From Cyclobacteriaceae bacterium (GTDB taxonomy: Bacteria; Bacteroidota; Bacteroidia; Cytophagales; Cyclobacteriaceae): a DNA stretch of 64,000 bases. Numbering within the stretch: the first letter of the stretch is position 1; every line of letters starts with the position of its first letter. Below, piece after piece: positions 26,647-34,613 of the stretch. Under the pieces are notes generated by a model. That model was given only the letters and a program-made list of their open reading frames with translations. It searched no databases and was not told the origin of the DNA. The stretch covers positions 280,212 to 344,211 of the forward strand of contig JAEUUG010000013.1 in assembly GCA_016787565.1 (NCBI GenBank), written 5' to 3'. The position numbers and the translations under genes are program-made.

Positions 26647-27254
26647 GCATTTTTTTTCTTTATAACCCTGGCCGGATTACCAACCACCACGGCATGCTCC
26701 GATACGTTCTGCCGCACAACTGCTCCCGCACCAACGGTAGCTCCTGCTCCGATAGAAATGCCTGGAATAATTACCGCTCCAGCTCCAATCAGTACACCTT
26801 CGCCCACGGTTACAGCACCGCATAGCACGGCACCAGGTGCAACGTGTACAAAATCTCCAAGCACACAGTCGTGATCGATTTGTGCTCCGGTATTAATGAT
26901 AATGTGATTGCCGATGACGGTCCGAGCCTGAACAATGGCTCTGTGAATAATCATGTTACCTACACCGAGTTGAACTGAATCTGATATCAATGCTGAGGGA
27001 TGGATAACATTAATAAACGCATGCTTAACAGTTTGCACCACGCGCTTCCGTACACCATTATCACCAATGGCTACAAGGGCATGAGCATCAGGAAACATAT
27101 CGGGTTGGTAGCTTTTTATCCGCGGAACACCCATCAGGTCGCCAGCGTTCTGTGAATCAAAAATAGACGTGACGTGTACCCGCATTGCGTTCAGGCAATC
27201 CAGTACAACACTGGCGTGTCCGCCACCTCCGATGATGATGATTTCAGTTGCCAC
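26643..27254 (-). CDS. NeuD/PglD-family acetyltransferase
   Basis: The protein has 203 residues if the GTG overlapping the upstream stop is used; the family normally begins right before the IIIIGGGGHA motif, so an ATG ten codons upstream is less likely. The N-terminal glycine loop GGGGHASVVLDCL and the hexapeptide helix with catalytic His in GAQIDHDCVLGDFVHVAPG are present. PglD-type enzymes acetylate UDP-4-amino sugars. The gene overlaps the end of the PglC-like transferase gene, a pairing seen in glycan-initiation cassettes. Confidence 0.9.
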   Translation of the reverse strand: MATEIIIIGGGGHASVVLDCLNAMRVHVTSIFDSQNAGDLMGVPRIKSYQPDMFPDAHALVAIGDNGVRKRVVQTVKHAFINVIHPSALISDSVQLGVGNMIIHRAIVQARTVIGNHIIINTGAQIDHDCVLGDFVHVAPGAVLCGAVTVGEGVLIGAGAVIIPGISIGAGATVGAGAVVRQNVSEHAVVVGNPARVIKKKNA

Positions 27255-27846
27255 GAAATTTTTCCATTGTTGCCGAGTTTTCACCAGAGATACCCTCCGC
27301 TTTGAAAACCTTTATGACGGTTAAAAGTAAGATTTTAATATCAATCCAAAAGCCGATGTGATCGGCATACCAAACATCGAAAGCAAATTTTTGTTGCCAG
27401 GAAATAGCATTCCGTCCGTTAACCTGGGCCCAGCCGGTGATGCCCGGCTTCACATCATGCCTGCGTTTTTGATCTGCATTGTAGAGGGGAAGGTACTCCA
27501 TCAGCAAGGGTCGTGGCCCGACAAAGGACATATCTCCTTTCAGTACATTCAAGAGTTGTGGCAACTCATCGATGGATGTTTTTCGAATGAATTTACCGAT
27601 GGCAGTGAGGCGTTGAGCGTCAGGTAACAGGCTTCCCTGCTCATCTTTTTCATCGGTCATGGTTTTGAACTTGATAACCGTAAAGGCTTCTCCGTTTAAA
27701 CCGGGTCGCGGCTGCAAAAACCAAATCTTCCCGTTGTTGGCAACTGCTAATGCCACGGCTGCCAGCAGTATGAAGGGTGAGGCTACCAACAACACGACAA
27801 TAGCAGTAATGAAATCAAAAGCGGGTTTGATCAGACCTCTATACAT
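27244..27846 (-). CDS. Initiating sugar-phosphate transferase, PglC/WcaJ family
   Basis: From the internal ATG (MYRGLIKPAFD) the protein has 200 residues, the normal size of the short PglC-like class. A more distal in-frame start would place 30 residues in repeat DNA and is rejected. It has one re-entrant hydrophobic segment at about 10-33, and motifs FKTMTDEKD, RKTSIDELPQL and GDMSFVGPRPLLMEYLPLY. It transfers a sugar-1-phosphate to undecaprenyl phosphate at the inner membrane, starting repeat-unit synthesis. The palindromic repeat array lies directly upstream. Confidence 0.92.
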   Translation of the reverse strand: MYRGLIKPAFDFITAIVVLLVASPFILLAAVALAVANNGKIWFLQPRPGLNGEAFTVIKFKTMTDEKDEQGSLLPDAQRLTAIGKFIRKTSIDELPQLLNVLKGDMSFVGPRPLLMEYLPLYNADQKRRHDVKPGITGWAQVNGRNAISWQQKFAFDVWYADHIGFWIDIKILLLTVIKVFKAEGISGENSATMEKFRGN

Positions 27847-27941
27847 GTTGGCAAAATACAGGAAATTTTCGTCATGCAGGAAATAGGTGAGGCCAGTGCA
27901 TGGCGTGACGAAGCCAATTCGCAATCGAGGAATCATATTAG

Positions 27942-28440
27942 GATTGCTTCGTCATTCCTAACCATAATTCAGCCCTTCAGTCCTCGCAATAACGGTTTAT
28001 TTTATACCGTCATGGCGAGGAACAAGCGAAGGCAAGTGCACAGCGTGACGAAGCCATCTGGTAATGGAAGAACAATTCTTTTCATTGGGATTGCTTCGTC
28101 ATTCCTAATCATATCCAAGCCCCTCATTCCTCGCAATGACGGTTTACTTTATACCGTCATGGCGAGGAACAAGCGAAGGCAAGTGCATAGCGTGACGAAG
28201 CCATCTCGTAACCGAAAGAAAAATTCTTTTCAAGGGGATTGCTTCGTCATTCCTAACCATATCCAAGCCCTTCATTTCTCGCAATGACGGTTTACTTTAT
28301 AACGTCATGGCGAGGAACAAGCGAAAGGCAAGTGCACAGCGTGACGAAGCCATCTGGTAATGGAAGAACAATTCTTTTCATTGGGATTGCTTCGTCAGCC
28401 AACTCAACATCCCTCACTTCCTTCCTCGCAATGACGGATT
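27942..28440. repeat. Left half of a REP-like palindromic repeat array (four units)
   Basis: Units begin with GATTGCTTCGTCA at 27942, 28089, 28237 and 28385, a period of 147-148 bp. Each full unit contains a near-perfect hairpin, CCTCGC-ATGACGGT paired with ACCGTCAT-GCGAGG (27982-28020, 28129-28167 and about 28277-28315), and ends with TGACGAAGCCAT, the inverse of the unit start. The fourth unit is cut after its first half, directly before the GIY-YIG gene. The array separates two polysaccharide genes. The core words recur nowhere else in the window. Confidence 0.9.
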
Positions 28441-28454
28441 TACTATCTTCGGGA

Positions 28455-28754
28455 ATGGCAAAAGGAGGATGTATTTATATGATGGCAAATAATCGAAATA
28501 CCACGATTTACACTGGGGTAACTTCTGATTTATACAGCCGTGTTGTTGAACATCGTGAAAAGAAGTACGACAATAGCTTTACTGCCAGATACAACTTAAC
28601 AAAGTTGGTGTATTACGAGACCTTCCACTCTATTGAGGAAGCCATTGACCGTGAGAAGCAAATCAAAGGAGGATCACGGGCAGACAAAGAAAAACTTATC
28701 AGAACGATAAATCCACATTGGAAAGATCTCTTTGATGAGATTAGTCGTTGGTAA
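28455..28754 (+). CDS. GIY-YIG endonuclease domain protein nested in the repeat array
   Basis: The 99-residue protein is essentially one GIY-YIG domain: CIYMM (GIY position), TIYTGVTSDLYSRV (YIG position with the catalytic Arg) and DREKQIKGG (metal-binding Glu). The start MAKGGCIYMM was chosen because it begins one strand before the domain; upstream codons are repeat DNA. It is on the plus strand, opposite to all neighbouring genes, with three full and one half repeat unit on one side and two partial units on the other. This class of small single-domain GIY-YIG protein is common in Bacteroidota and its role is poorly defined. Its nesting suggests it acts on, or moves with, the repeats. Confidence 0.88.
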   Translation: MAKGGCIYMMANNRNTTIYTGVTSDLYSRVVEHREKKYDNSFTARYNLTKLVYYETFHSIEEAIDREKQIKGGSRADKEKLIRTINPHWKDLFDEISRW

Positions 28755-28775
28755 GTTGGTAATGATACTCTGGTT

Positions 28776-29050
28776 ATGGTGAGGAACAATTCTGCTCAAG
28801 GGGATTGCTTCGTCATTCCTAACCATAACCCAACCCTTCATTTCTCGCAATGACGTAATAAACCGTCATGGCGAGGAACACGAGAAAGGCAAGTGCACAG
28901 CGTGACGAAGCCATCTCGTAACCGAAAGAAAAATTCTTTTCATTGGGATTGTTTCGTCATTCCTTCTCACAATCCATTTTTTCACTCCTCGCAATGACGT
29001 ATACGCTTCGTCATTCCTTACTCCTATCCTCCCTTTATTCCTCGCAATGA
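28776..29050. repeat. Right half of the palindromic repeat array
   Basis: Units begin with GATTGCTTCGTCA at 28803 and GATTGTTTCGTCA at 28947, spaced 144 bp. The first contains the shortened hairpin 28843-28876; the second has only the first half of it. Further fragments GCTTCGTCATTCC (from about 29005) and CTCGCAATGA (29041-29050) follow. The last fragment ends 3 bp before the stop codon of the glycosyltransferase gene, so the array grew right up to the coding end. Confidence 0.88.
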
Positions 29051-29053
29051 ACG

Positions 29054-30226
29054 TTACGCATGACGTTGAATGCCTTCCTGATATTCTTTTAACAAGGAAC
29101 TCCAAACGTGTGCGCGACTAAAATGTAATTGCACAAAATCTCGTGCCCGCTCAGCCTTTACCCGGGCAGCCGGGTAATCTTTAACTACCTCTTCCATCGC
29201 CTTACCCAAAGCATCTTTATCTTTTGGCGGAATAATCCATCCGGTATTTACGCGATCAATGATCTCGTTACACCCATTGATATCCGAAACAATGCAGGGA
29301 ATCTCCAGACAGGCTGCCTGCATCACCACGTTCGGGAAGCCTTCGCGATAACTGGGGAATACAAAAACATCGGAAGCCAACATCCAAGGCCGTACATCGT
29401 GTTGAAATCCAGCGCGAATACACTGCGGGTGTGAATGAATGAACTCAAAGACTTCAGGATCAAGCGGATCAAGTTTCTCTTCAAGCGGTCCGACCAACAA
29501 GAGAAAGAAAGTACGATCGGGATGCGTTGCCTGCACCTGACGAAAGGCCCCCGTCAACTCCCCTATTCCTTTATCCTTCACAATGCGGCCTACAAATGAA
29601 AAGACAATAGCATCTTCCGGAATATTGTGCTTCTTACGAATAGCGCGTGCCGCCTCTACCAATGCAGGGGTTCGACTAAAATATTGAGTATCGATACCAT
29701 TGCTGCTGCCGTTGCCGATCATGTTGAGTTTACTCGATTTTACATTCCACGATTGCTGAATAAAATCTGATAATCCTGTGGAGTTAGGAAACACAGCTGT
29801 AGCACATGCAAATGTTATTTTTTCTGTAAGCCATAAAATTCTCCTTTTCCAACCGGTAGCTTCCATGAGCGGTAAGCCTGCTACGGTGTGCATGCGCACC
29901 GGTACGCGACAAAGCCAGGCTGCCATCATGCCCAATAGGCCCGCCTTGGGTGTGTGGGTGTGAACAATAACGGGTTTAAATTCTCTGATCACCTGAATGA
30001 GTTTTACCAACGCTATCACGTCCTGCAAGGGCGTGATCTTACGCGTCAGGTTCACTACCCTGTGCGGAATATTCTGTTTACGGAGTGTTTGCACTTCCGG
30101 ACCATCTGCGCTAACGGCCAGAACTTCGAAACCCTGCGATTGAAAAAAATTCAACTGTCCTGCTAACAATAGCGTAAGCGATTGTGGAACCGTGGTGATG
30201 CGGAGGAGACGGATTGAATCAGCCAT
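29054..30226 (-). CDS. GT4-family glycosyltransferase
   Basis: The 390-residue protein starts at the ATG of MADSIRLLRITTVPQ; the eight upstream codons are not conserved in type. It has the GT-B fold with an acceptor-side N-domain (VIVHTHTPKAGLLGMMAA) and a donor-side C-domain with EGFPNVVMQAACLEIP (E-x7-E nucleotide-sugar motif). It resembles enzymes that add early sugars in O-antigen or capsule repeats. It overlaps the deacetylase gene by 8 bp. Donor and acceptor cannot be deduced. Confidence 0.88.
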   Translation of the reverse strand: MADSIRLLRITTVPQSLTLLLAGQLNFFQSQGFEVLAVSADGPEVQTLRKQNIPHRVVNLTRKITPLQDVIALVKLIQVIREFKPVIVHTHTPKAGLLGMMAAWLCRVPVRMHTVAGLPLMEATGWKRRILWLTEKITFACATAVFPNSTGLSDFIQQSWNVKSSKLNMIGNGSSNGIDTQYFSRTPALVEAARAIRKKHNIPEDAIVFSFVGRIVKDKGIGELTGAFRQVQATHPDRTFFLLLVGPLEEKLDPLDPEVFEFIHSHPQCIRAGFQHDVRPWMLASDVFVFPSYREGFPNVVMQAACLEIPCIVSDINGCNEIIDRVNTGWIIPPKDKDALGKAMEEVVKDYPAARVKAERARDFVQLHFSRAHVWSSLLKEYQEGIQRHA

Positions 30227-31253
30227 GTCGAAGTACCGCTGAAAGCTCACCCATATTCAAACTATCCATGCCATGCCGGGTTTTGCATCGCTGGAAATTA
30301 TGCAGAATTTTTTCCAACGCCTGAAGGCTCTCTTCGGGATAGTTGCCAAAGTTATGAGGATGCCACCACACGTGATATACCTCACCACGCTGTGCCGCCC
30401 GGTTCATTTCGGCCATGATACGCTGAATTTTAAAATCGTTCAGAAAAAATTCTTTCGGATTGTAGGGACGTAACAGCCTGCTGGCTGGAACACAAATCGG
30501 AAATCCGTCACGTATTTGCAATGACTTTATCGGATAGGTATTTTTCTTGCCGATAGGAAAGTATGCATCCAGTCCGCGGTTCAGGCGCTTCCATGCCGAT
30601 TCATGCTGTGTGCTCTCAATGTGCCAGAACCAATCCAGCGGATTAGACCGGACCGAGGTTATGCCCTCTTCAAAACAGACTTTTAAATACTGATCATTGA
30701 ACTGATTGCGTGGAAATACCAGTGACCGAAGTGAACATCCGTATTTTTCTTTTGCCACACGCTGGGCCGCACGCAAGTCTTCCTGAAACTGCAAGATGTT
30801 TTGCCCCGCCTCATTACAATAATAGTGCGCAAAAGTATGTGTGCCCACCTCCTGATGTGGCGTAGCCAAAATCTGACGGATGAGGGAAGGTGCAAAATGG
30901 AAAGGATCGCTCTCTTCCTCATCGCCAATGCCCACATGATTAATGTAGTGGTAGGCACTTAGCTGCTGCTCCACATAAGCTGGCTTATGTTCAGGTGCAT
31001 TCGCAAGCAATTCCCTTTTGGTTTCATGAAACAACATGCCCACCGTAGCCCAAGTTACATGTACGTTGTACTTCTCAAATAAGGCCAGCATCTGGGGGAT
31101 CACTTGTCTTGTGTTTAAAAAGTATTGGTTGTAGGCGCCAGTTCCGGGTTGCCGGTTATCAGTTACCGGTAACTGGCCCGCTAACGGCCACTTCTCAAAC
31201 CCTCCCCAGTGCAATTCAAAATCAAGCGATATCGTAAAGACCCCTTTTCCCAT
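30219..31253 (-). CDS. NodB-type polysaccharide deacetylase family protein
   Basis: The 344-residue protein starts at MGKGVFTISLDFELHWG, where the family normally begins; the start lies 1 bp after the upstream stop. The active-site motifs are LDFE near residue 10 and GTHTFAHYY (HxxxH metal site). It probably removes acetyl groups from, or otherwise modifies, a glycan intermediate. Residues about 24-39 (AGQLPVTDNRQPGTG) are encoded by a copy of the GTTGC/AACCGGCAACCC-type intergenic repeat, which appears as an in-frame insertion between HWGGFEKWPL and YNQYFLNTRQ. Confidence 0.86.
   Translation of the reverse strand: MGKGVFTISLDFELHWGGFEKWPLAGQLPVTDNRQPGTGAYNQYFLNTRQVIPQMLALFEKYNVHVTWATVGMLFHETKRELLANAPEHKPAYVEQQLSAYHYINHVGIGDEEESDPFHFAPSLIRQILATPHQEVGTHTFAHYYCNEAGQNILQFQEDLRAAQRVAKEKYGCSLRSLVFPRNQFNDQYLKVCFEEGITSVRSNPLDWFWHIESTQHESAWKRLNRGLDAYFPIGKKNTYPIKSLQIRDGFPICVPASRLLRPYNPKEFFLNDFKIQRIMAEMNRAAQRGEVYHVWWHPHNFGNYPEESLQALEKILHNFQRCKTRHGMDSLNMGELSAVLRHG
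31138..31180. repeat. Dispersed repeat inserted in frame in the deacetylase gene
   Basis: The minus strand reads CAGTTACCGGTAACTG and AACCGGCAACCCGGAAC, sharing the 12-mer AACCGGCAACCC with the intergenic repeat at 52211-52222. It adds about 15 residues without a frameshift. It belongs to the same low-complexity family as the stretches at 52035, 54766, 55226 and 58738. Confidence 0.5.
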
Positions 31254-31254
31254 G

Positions 31255-32457
31255 TTACGCTTCTTCCGTTTTTGGTTGTTGACTTTTTTTGAATCTTTCC
31301 TGCCTGCGCCAGGCCAGTAATTTCTGTTCATCTAAAAAAAGCATGATTACCAGCATGAAAAGAATCATGACCTGGCTTTTCTGACGGATGGCCAATCCAA
31401 GATTTCCGGAAATCTGCGCCAGCGCTATGGACACCGTAAGGAAACTTAAAAAAGCCGACTTCACCATAAAATTTCCACGAATCAAAAAGTTCACACCGCG
31501 CCAATTGAAAAGCTTGAGCGTTAACAACAGGTAAAATACATTTTCAACTGACACCACCAATCCCAACGCACCCGGTGCATCCACAAACAGCGGGCGAAAT
31601 AGAAACGTAAAGAGCTGCAAAGGCAAACTGTAGCTTGTAATATCAACACCCGAAGTAGCTTTGCCCAGTTCACTGGCCCGGTGAGTAAGGTCAAGACCCT
31701 GGGTTAAAAATTCTTCTTCATCAATACCTACCAGCGTCAGCACGTCACGATAAATAAAAAAGAATGCCGCACCCGCTGCCGCCAGAAAAAGTAGCCGCGT
31801 GGCCATGTTAACATTACGCGTGGTAAACACAAATCCAAGAACACTCGATAGCAGTATGATGAGCATGATGTGCGGCCGAACATGATATATAATCAGGGCA
31901 CCAATCACTACGTATAGCCATCGCCTGCCAAGATTAAGAATTCCGAAAAAATAAAGACCAATGCCCAGGAAGATAACAGAACCTTTCCCCAACGAACCGG
32001 ACCAAAAATGCAGATTAGGCAACAAGAAAATCACTTTTATCAGATCGGCATTCATAAACTTGTGTGGAAAACGAATCAGTTCTTTAAACACAATGTACAG
32101 GAATACAAAACCCAGGTAACCAAAAAACGCAAAGAGTGCCATCGCCCCTTCGTACGAGAGGCTTAGGTACTGAACGAACGGATAAGCCAAAAACCGGATA
32201 AACGTAGTACTGGTGCCATACAATGAAAACCAATCTACACTTTGCACCACTGAATTATAATATGCCTTTGAATCCGAAGGATTAAACAGAACATATAAGT
32301 AGTAAACTATTGACAACAGTACGTGATAATAAAACAACTGCTTCAAAAAACGTGTATCAACCAAAGTATACTTTCGCCTGAGTCGATTGACGATGGTATG
32401 CGCCAGAAAAGCCGTAATGATGATAATGAGAATACCGCTTGCTAAGTCGCCAACCAT
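31255..32457 (-). CDS. Wzy-like polysaccharide polymerase (EpsG/O-antigen polymerase type)
   Basis: The 400-residue protein has about ten membrane segments (e.g. DLASGILIIIITAFLAHTI, QLFYYHVLLSIVYYLYVLF, WLYVVIGALIIYHVRPHIMLIILLSSVLGFVF) and a long periplasmic loop near 245-300. The HVRPH motif and topology fit polymerases that join lipid-linked repeat units in the periplasm. The ATG chosen lies 2 bp after the GNAT gene stop; a TTG five codons upstream is the alternative. Flippase and Wza/Wzc genes in the same locus support a Wzx/Wzy pathway. Confidence 0.75.
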   Translation of the reverse strand: MVGDLASGILIIIITAFLAHTIVNRLRRKYTLVDTRFLKQLFYYHVLLSIVYYLYVLFNPSDSKAYYNSVVQSVDWFSLYGTSTTFIRFLAYPFVQYLSLSYEGAMALFAFFGYLGFVFLYIVFKELIRFPHKFMNADLIKVIFLLPNLHFWSGSLGKGSVIFLGIGLYFFGILNLGRRWLYVVIGALIIYHVRPHIMLIILLSSVLGFVFTTRNVNMATRLLFLAAAGAAFFFIYRDVLTLVGIDEEEFLTQGLDLTHRASELGKATSGVDITSYSLPLQLFTFLFRPLFVDAPGALGLVVSVENVFYLLLTLKLFNWRGVNFLIRGNFMVKSAFLSFLTVSIALAQISGNLGLAIRQKSQVMILFMLVIMLFLDEQKLLAWRRQERFKKSQQPKTEEA

Positions 32458-32458
32458 G

Positions 32459-33424
32459 CTAAAAAAGTTCAAGGTCGCCCAGTGCGGGGTGCCAGTTTTT
32501 AAAATGAATCAGGTTTTCCAAACTGCTTAGATTTAGCGCACGAACCGTAACATCAGGCCCGAGAGGAAGGGTTACTCCCAAACCAAATCGCACGTCAGCA
32601 GTGCCCGTGCTGGTTATAAATGCAGCACCCTGTGCGCTGACAAATTCCCTGAAATCACGAAGCGCAACCGTATCGATCTTGTTGTAATTGGCAAAAACAT
32701 CTGTAACCCTGAACTCATTTCCTGCTCTTGTTTTTTTCATCCTGCCAAAGATTACTACGCGCTGATTGTTTTTCTCAAACAAAAAACGAAGATACGGGAC
32801 AACCGGTACCGCGCGATACCGCCAGTTTAAATACCTGGAGGAGTACACTGTACAAACATCATGGCGATACGGAAGGTCAGCCTGCACCAAATCTTCTATC
32901 CAGGAATCCTGATCGCCTGACGAAAAATTTGATTGAAACGTTACTGCCCGGGTTGTTTTGCTGAAATACGTACGAACCAGTTCGGCCCAGGACACCACAT
33001 AAAATTTCACCGGTAGTTTGCCTGCCCGAACCCAACCCATTTTAAGATAACCCGGCATGCTTTGCGCGTTGGGTGTATTGTAAATAAAATCAACGCCCTC
33101 TTCACGACATTGCTCCACCAGTTGCAAAGTTAACTTTCTGAAAATCCCTTTGCCCTGATACTCCGGATGAGTGGCCGTATCGACAGCCCGCACAGCTTTT
33201 AGTATCTGTTCACCCATCCTCCACTCCCATCGCATAAAGGCTCGCACCCCTATTAACTGATCACCCTCAACTGCCACCACTACCGGTGAGCGACCAAAAG
33301 GATTATCAATGTGCTTCCAGCGCCAATACGATTCTGATTTTGGCATCAGTGATTCTCCCAGACTCAGGCGCAGCAAATTTACAATTGCCGGTATATCAGC
33401 TTCCGTTGCGGGGCGTATTTCCAT
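32459..33424 (-). CDS. GNAT-family N-acetyltransferase
   Basis: The 321-residue protein begins MEIRPATEADIPAIVNLL and has the acetyl-CoA-binding motif HPEYQGKGIFRKLTLQLVE at about 92-110. The C-terminal 150 residues form a second, degenerate GNAT-like half (VVIFGRMKKTRAGNEFRVTDVF). Such double GNAT proteins are frequent in polysaccharide loci and probably acylate sugars or amino-sugar precursors. It sits between a glycosyltransferase (32 bp) and the polymerase (1 bp). Confidence 0.85.
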   Translation of the reverse strand: MEIRPATEADIPAIVNLLRLSLGESLMPKSESYWRWKHIDNPFGRSPVVVAVEGDQLIGVRAFMRWEWRMGEQILKAVRAVDTATHPEYQGKGIFRKLTLQLVEQCREEGVDFIYNTPNAQSMPGYLKMGWVRAGKLPVKFYVVSWAELVRTYFSKTTRAVTFQSNFSSGDQDSWIEDLVQADLPYRHDVCTVYSSRYLNWRYRAVPVVPYLRFLFEKNNQRVVIFGRMKKTRAGNEFRVTDVFANYNKIDTVALRDFREFVSAQGAAFITSTGTADVRFGLGVTLPLGPDVTVRALNLSSLENLIHFKNWHPALGDLELF

Positions 33425-33456
33425 TACTGACAAATATACTGACTGACCACAAGTTT

Positions 33457-34587
33457 TTACGATGGAATTTCTCCTGTAGCAGCTTCCTGCCGATAGATTT
33501 GCTCGAGAAGATGTACCATGCGCGTAAGGCTGAATTCATTTTCTACACGTGCCCTGGCGCGCAGGCCATAGCCATCACGCACTTCCTTTGGTAAAAGTTT
33601 TTCCACTTGTTGTGCAAGTGCTTTCCATTGATCAACCTGAACCAGTAAGCCATCCGCCTCATGACGAATGAGTTCCTTGATACCGCCTGCATCGGTGCTG
33701 ACAATGGCACATTCCATACTCATGGCCTCCAGTAAGGCAATGGGCAATCCTTCAAACACTGAACTCATTATATAAATATCCATGGCCGATAGCCAGGGCT
33801 TTACCTCCGTTTGTAAACCTGGCATCATGATACGATCCTCCAACCCCAGTGCTGATCGCTTATGTTCAATCTCTTCTTTCAACGGACCATCACCCACAAT
33901 GATACCATACACCTGGTGATGCTTGCGGCAAACTTCAGCCATCACCTCCAACCATTCCACCAGACGCTTCTGAAACCGGAATACGGCCATGGTACCCAGC
34001 ACAACAGCCGATTCGGGAATGCCCAATTGCTGGCGCAATGCTCGTCCTGCTTCACGATTACGCTGAAAAGCCGATGTATTCACACCATTTAAAACAATTT
34101 GCACCGGAATGGAAGGCTTGATGTTTTGCTGAATGGATTCGGCCACATCGGCCGACACCGCCAGTGCCCTGTTCTGCCAATTGAAAGTGAGTTTGTTCAA
34201 CCAAAAGGTAATGCCGTGATAGCGTTCTTGTTTATTATGTTCGGTATAGACAACCGGAATGCGTGTTATAAGGTGAACCAGCCTGCCCACAAAACCTGCC
34301 CAGGGCAAATGACAATGCACCAGTTGAATTTCATGATTACGTATGTACCGGATTACCCGCCACACCCGCAAGATGATGCGAATGTTATCCGAAGCGTCAA
34401 AACAGTGTACCACACCTCCGGCTTCGCGAATGGCCTCCACCATCTGATTTTTCCAGGGAAGAAAATAGATGTAATGAAACTCAAAACGCTGCTGGTCGTG
34501 AAGCTTGAGCGTTTCAGGTAACAGCATTTCAGCACCACCCCTGCCCAGCGATTTGATGATGTGAAGTATTTTTATTTTAGGTTCCAA
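33457..34587 (-). CDS. GT4-family glycosyltransferase with TTG start
   Basis: The 376-residue GT-B protein has N-domain motif IIKSLGRGGAEMLLPE and donor-domain motif FEGLPIALLEAMSMECAIVSTDAGGIKEL. The start is TTG (then EPKIKILHI); no better ATG is available. Its first about 130 bp exist in two more copies upstream, at 35890-35985 and 37041-37172, each next to a DUF4143 ATPase gene or remnant. The ATPase insertion boundary lies exactly at the start codon, so the present upstream region and promoter are those of the inserted cassette. Confidence 0.88.
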   Translation of the reverse strand: MEPKIKILHIIKSLGRGGAEMLLPETLKLHDQQRFEFHYIYFLPWKNQMVEAIREAGGVVHCFDASDNIRIILRVWRVIRYIRNHEIQLVHCHLPWAGFVGRLVHLITRIPVVYTEHNKQERYHGITFWLNKLTFNWQNRALAVSADVAESIQQNIKPSIPVQIVLNGVNTSAFQRNREAGRALRQQLGIPESAVVLGTMAVFRFQKRLVEWLEVMAEVCRKHHQVYGIIVGDGPLKEEIEHKRSALGLEDRIMMPGLQTEVKPWLSAMDIYIMSSVFEGLPIALLEAMSMECAIVSTDAGGIKELIRHEADGLLVQVDQWKALAQQVEKLLPKEVRDGYGLRARARVENEFSLTRMVHLLEQIYRQEAATGEIPS

Positions 34588-34592
34588 GTTCT
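34461..34592. repeat. Junction repeat J1 (start of the intact glycosyltransferase gene)
   Basis: This segment is the 5' end of the glycosyltransferase gene. Positions 34492-34587 recur at 35890-35985 with one mismatch in 96 bp, and 34461-34592 recur at 37041-37172 with roughly 15 percent differences. The three copies are in direct orientation. Confidence 0.92.
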
Positions 34593-34613
34593 AAATAGGT
34601 TATAACCTGTAGT

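Noticed and set aside
27874..28287. Plus-strand open frames within the repeat array
   Set aside because: They are translations of the palindromic repeats and repeat the same peptide; there is no sign of a protein gene.
27942..29050. CRISPR array
   Set aside because: Period is about 148 bp, the units are palindromic and contiguous with no unique spacers of uniform length, and no cas gene is present.
28866..29105. Minus-strand 79-codon frame
   Set aside because: It is composed of repeat DNA and the end of the glycosyltransferase gene.
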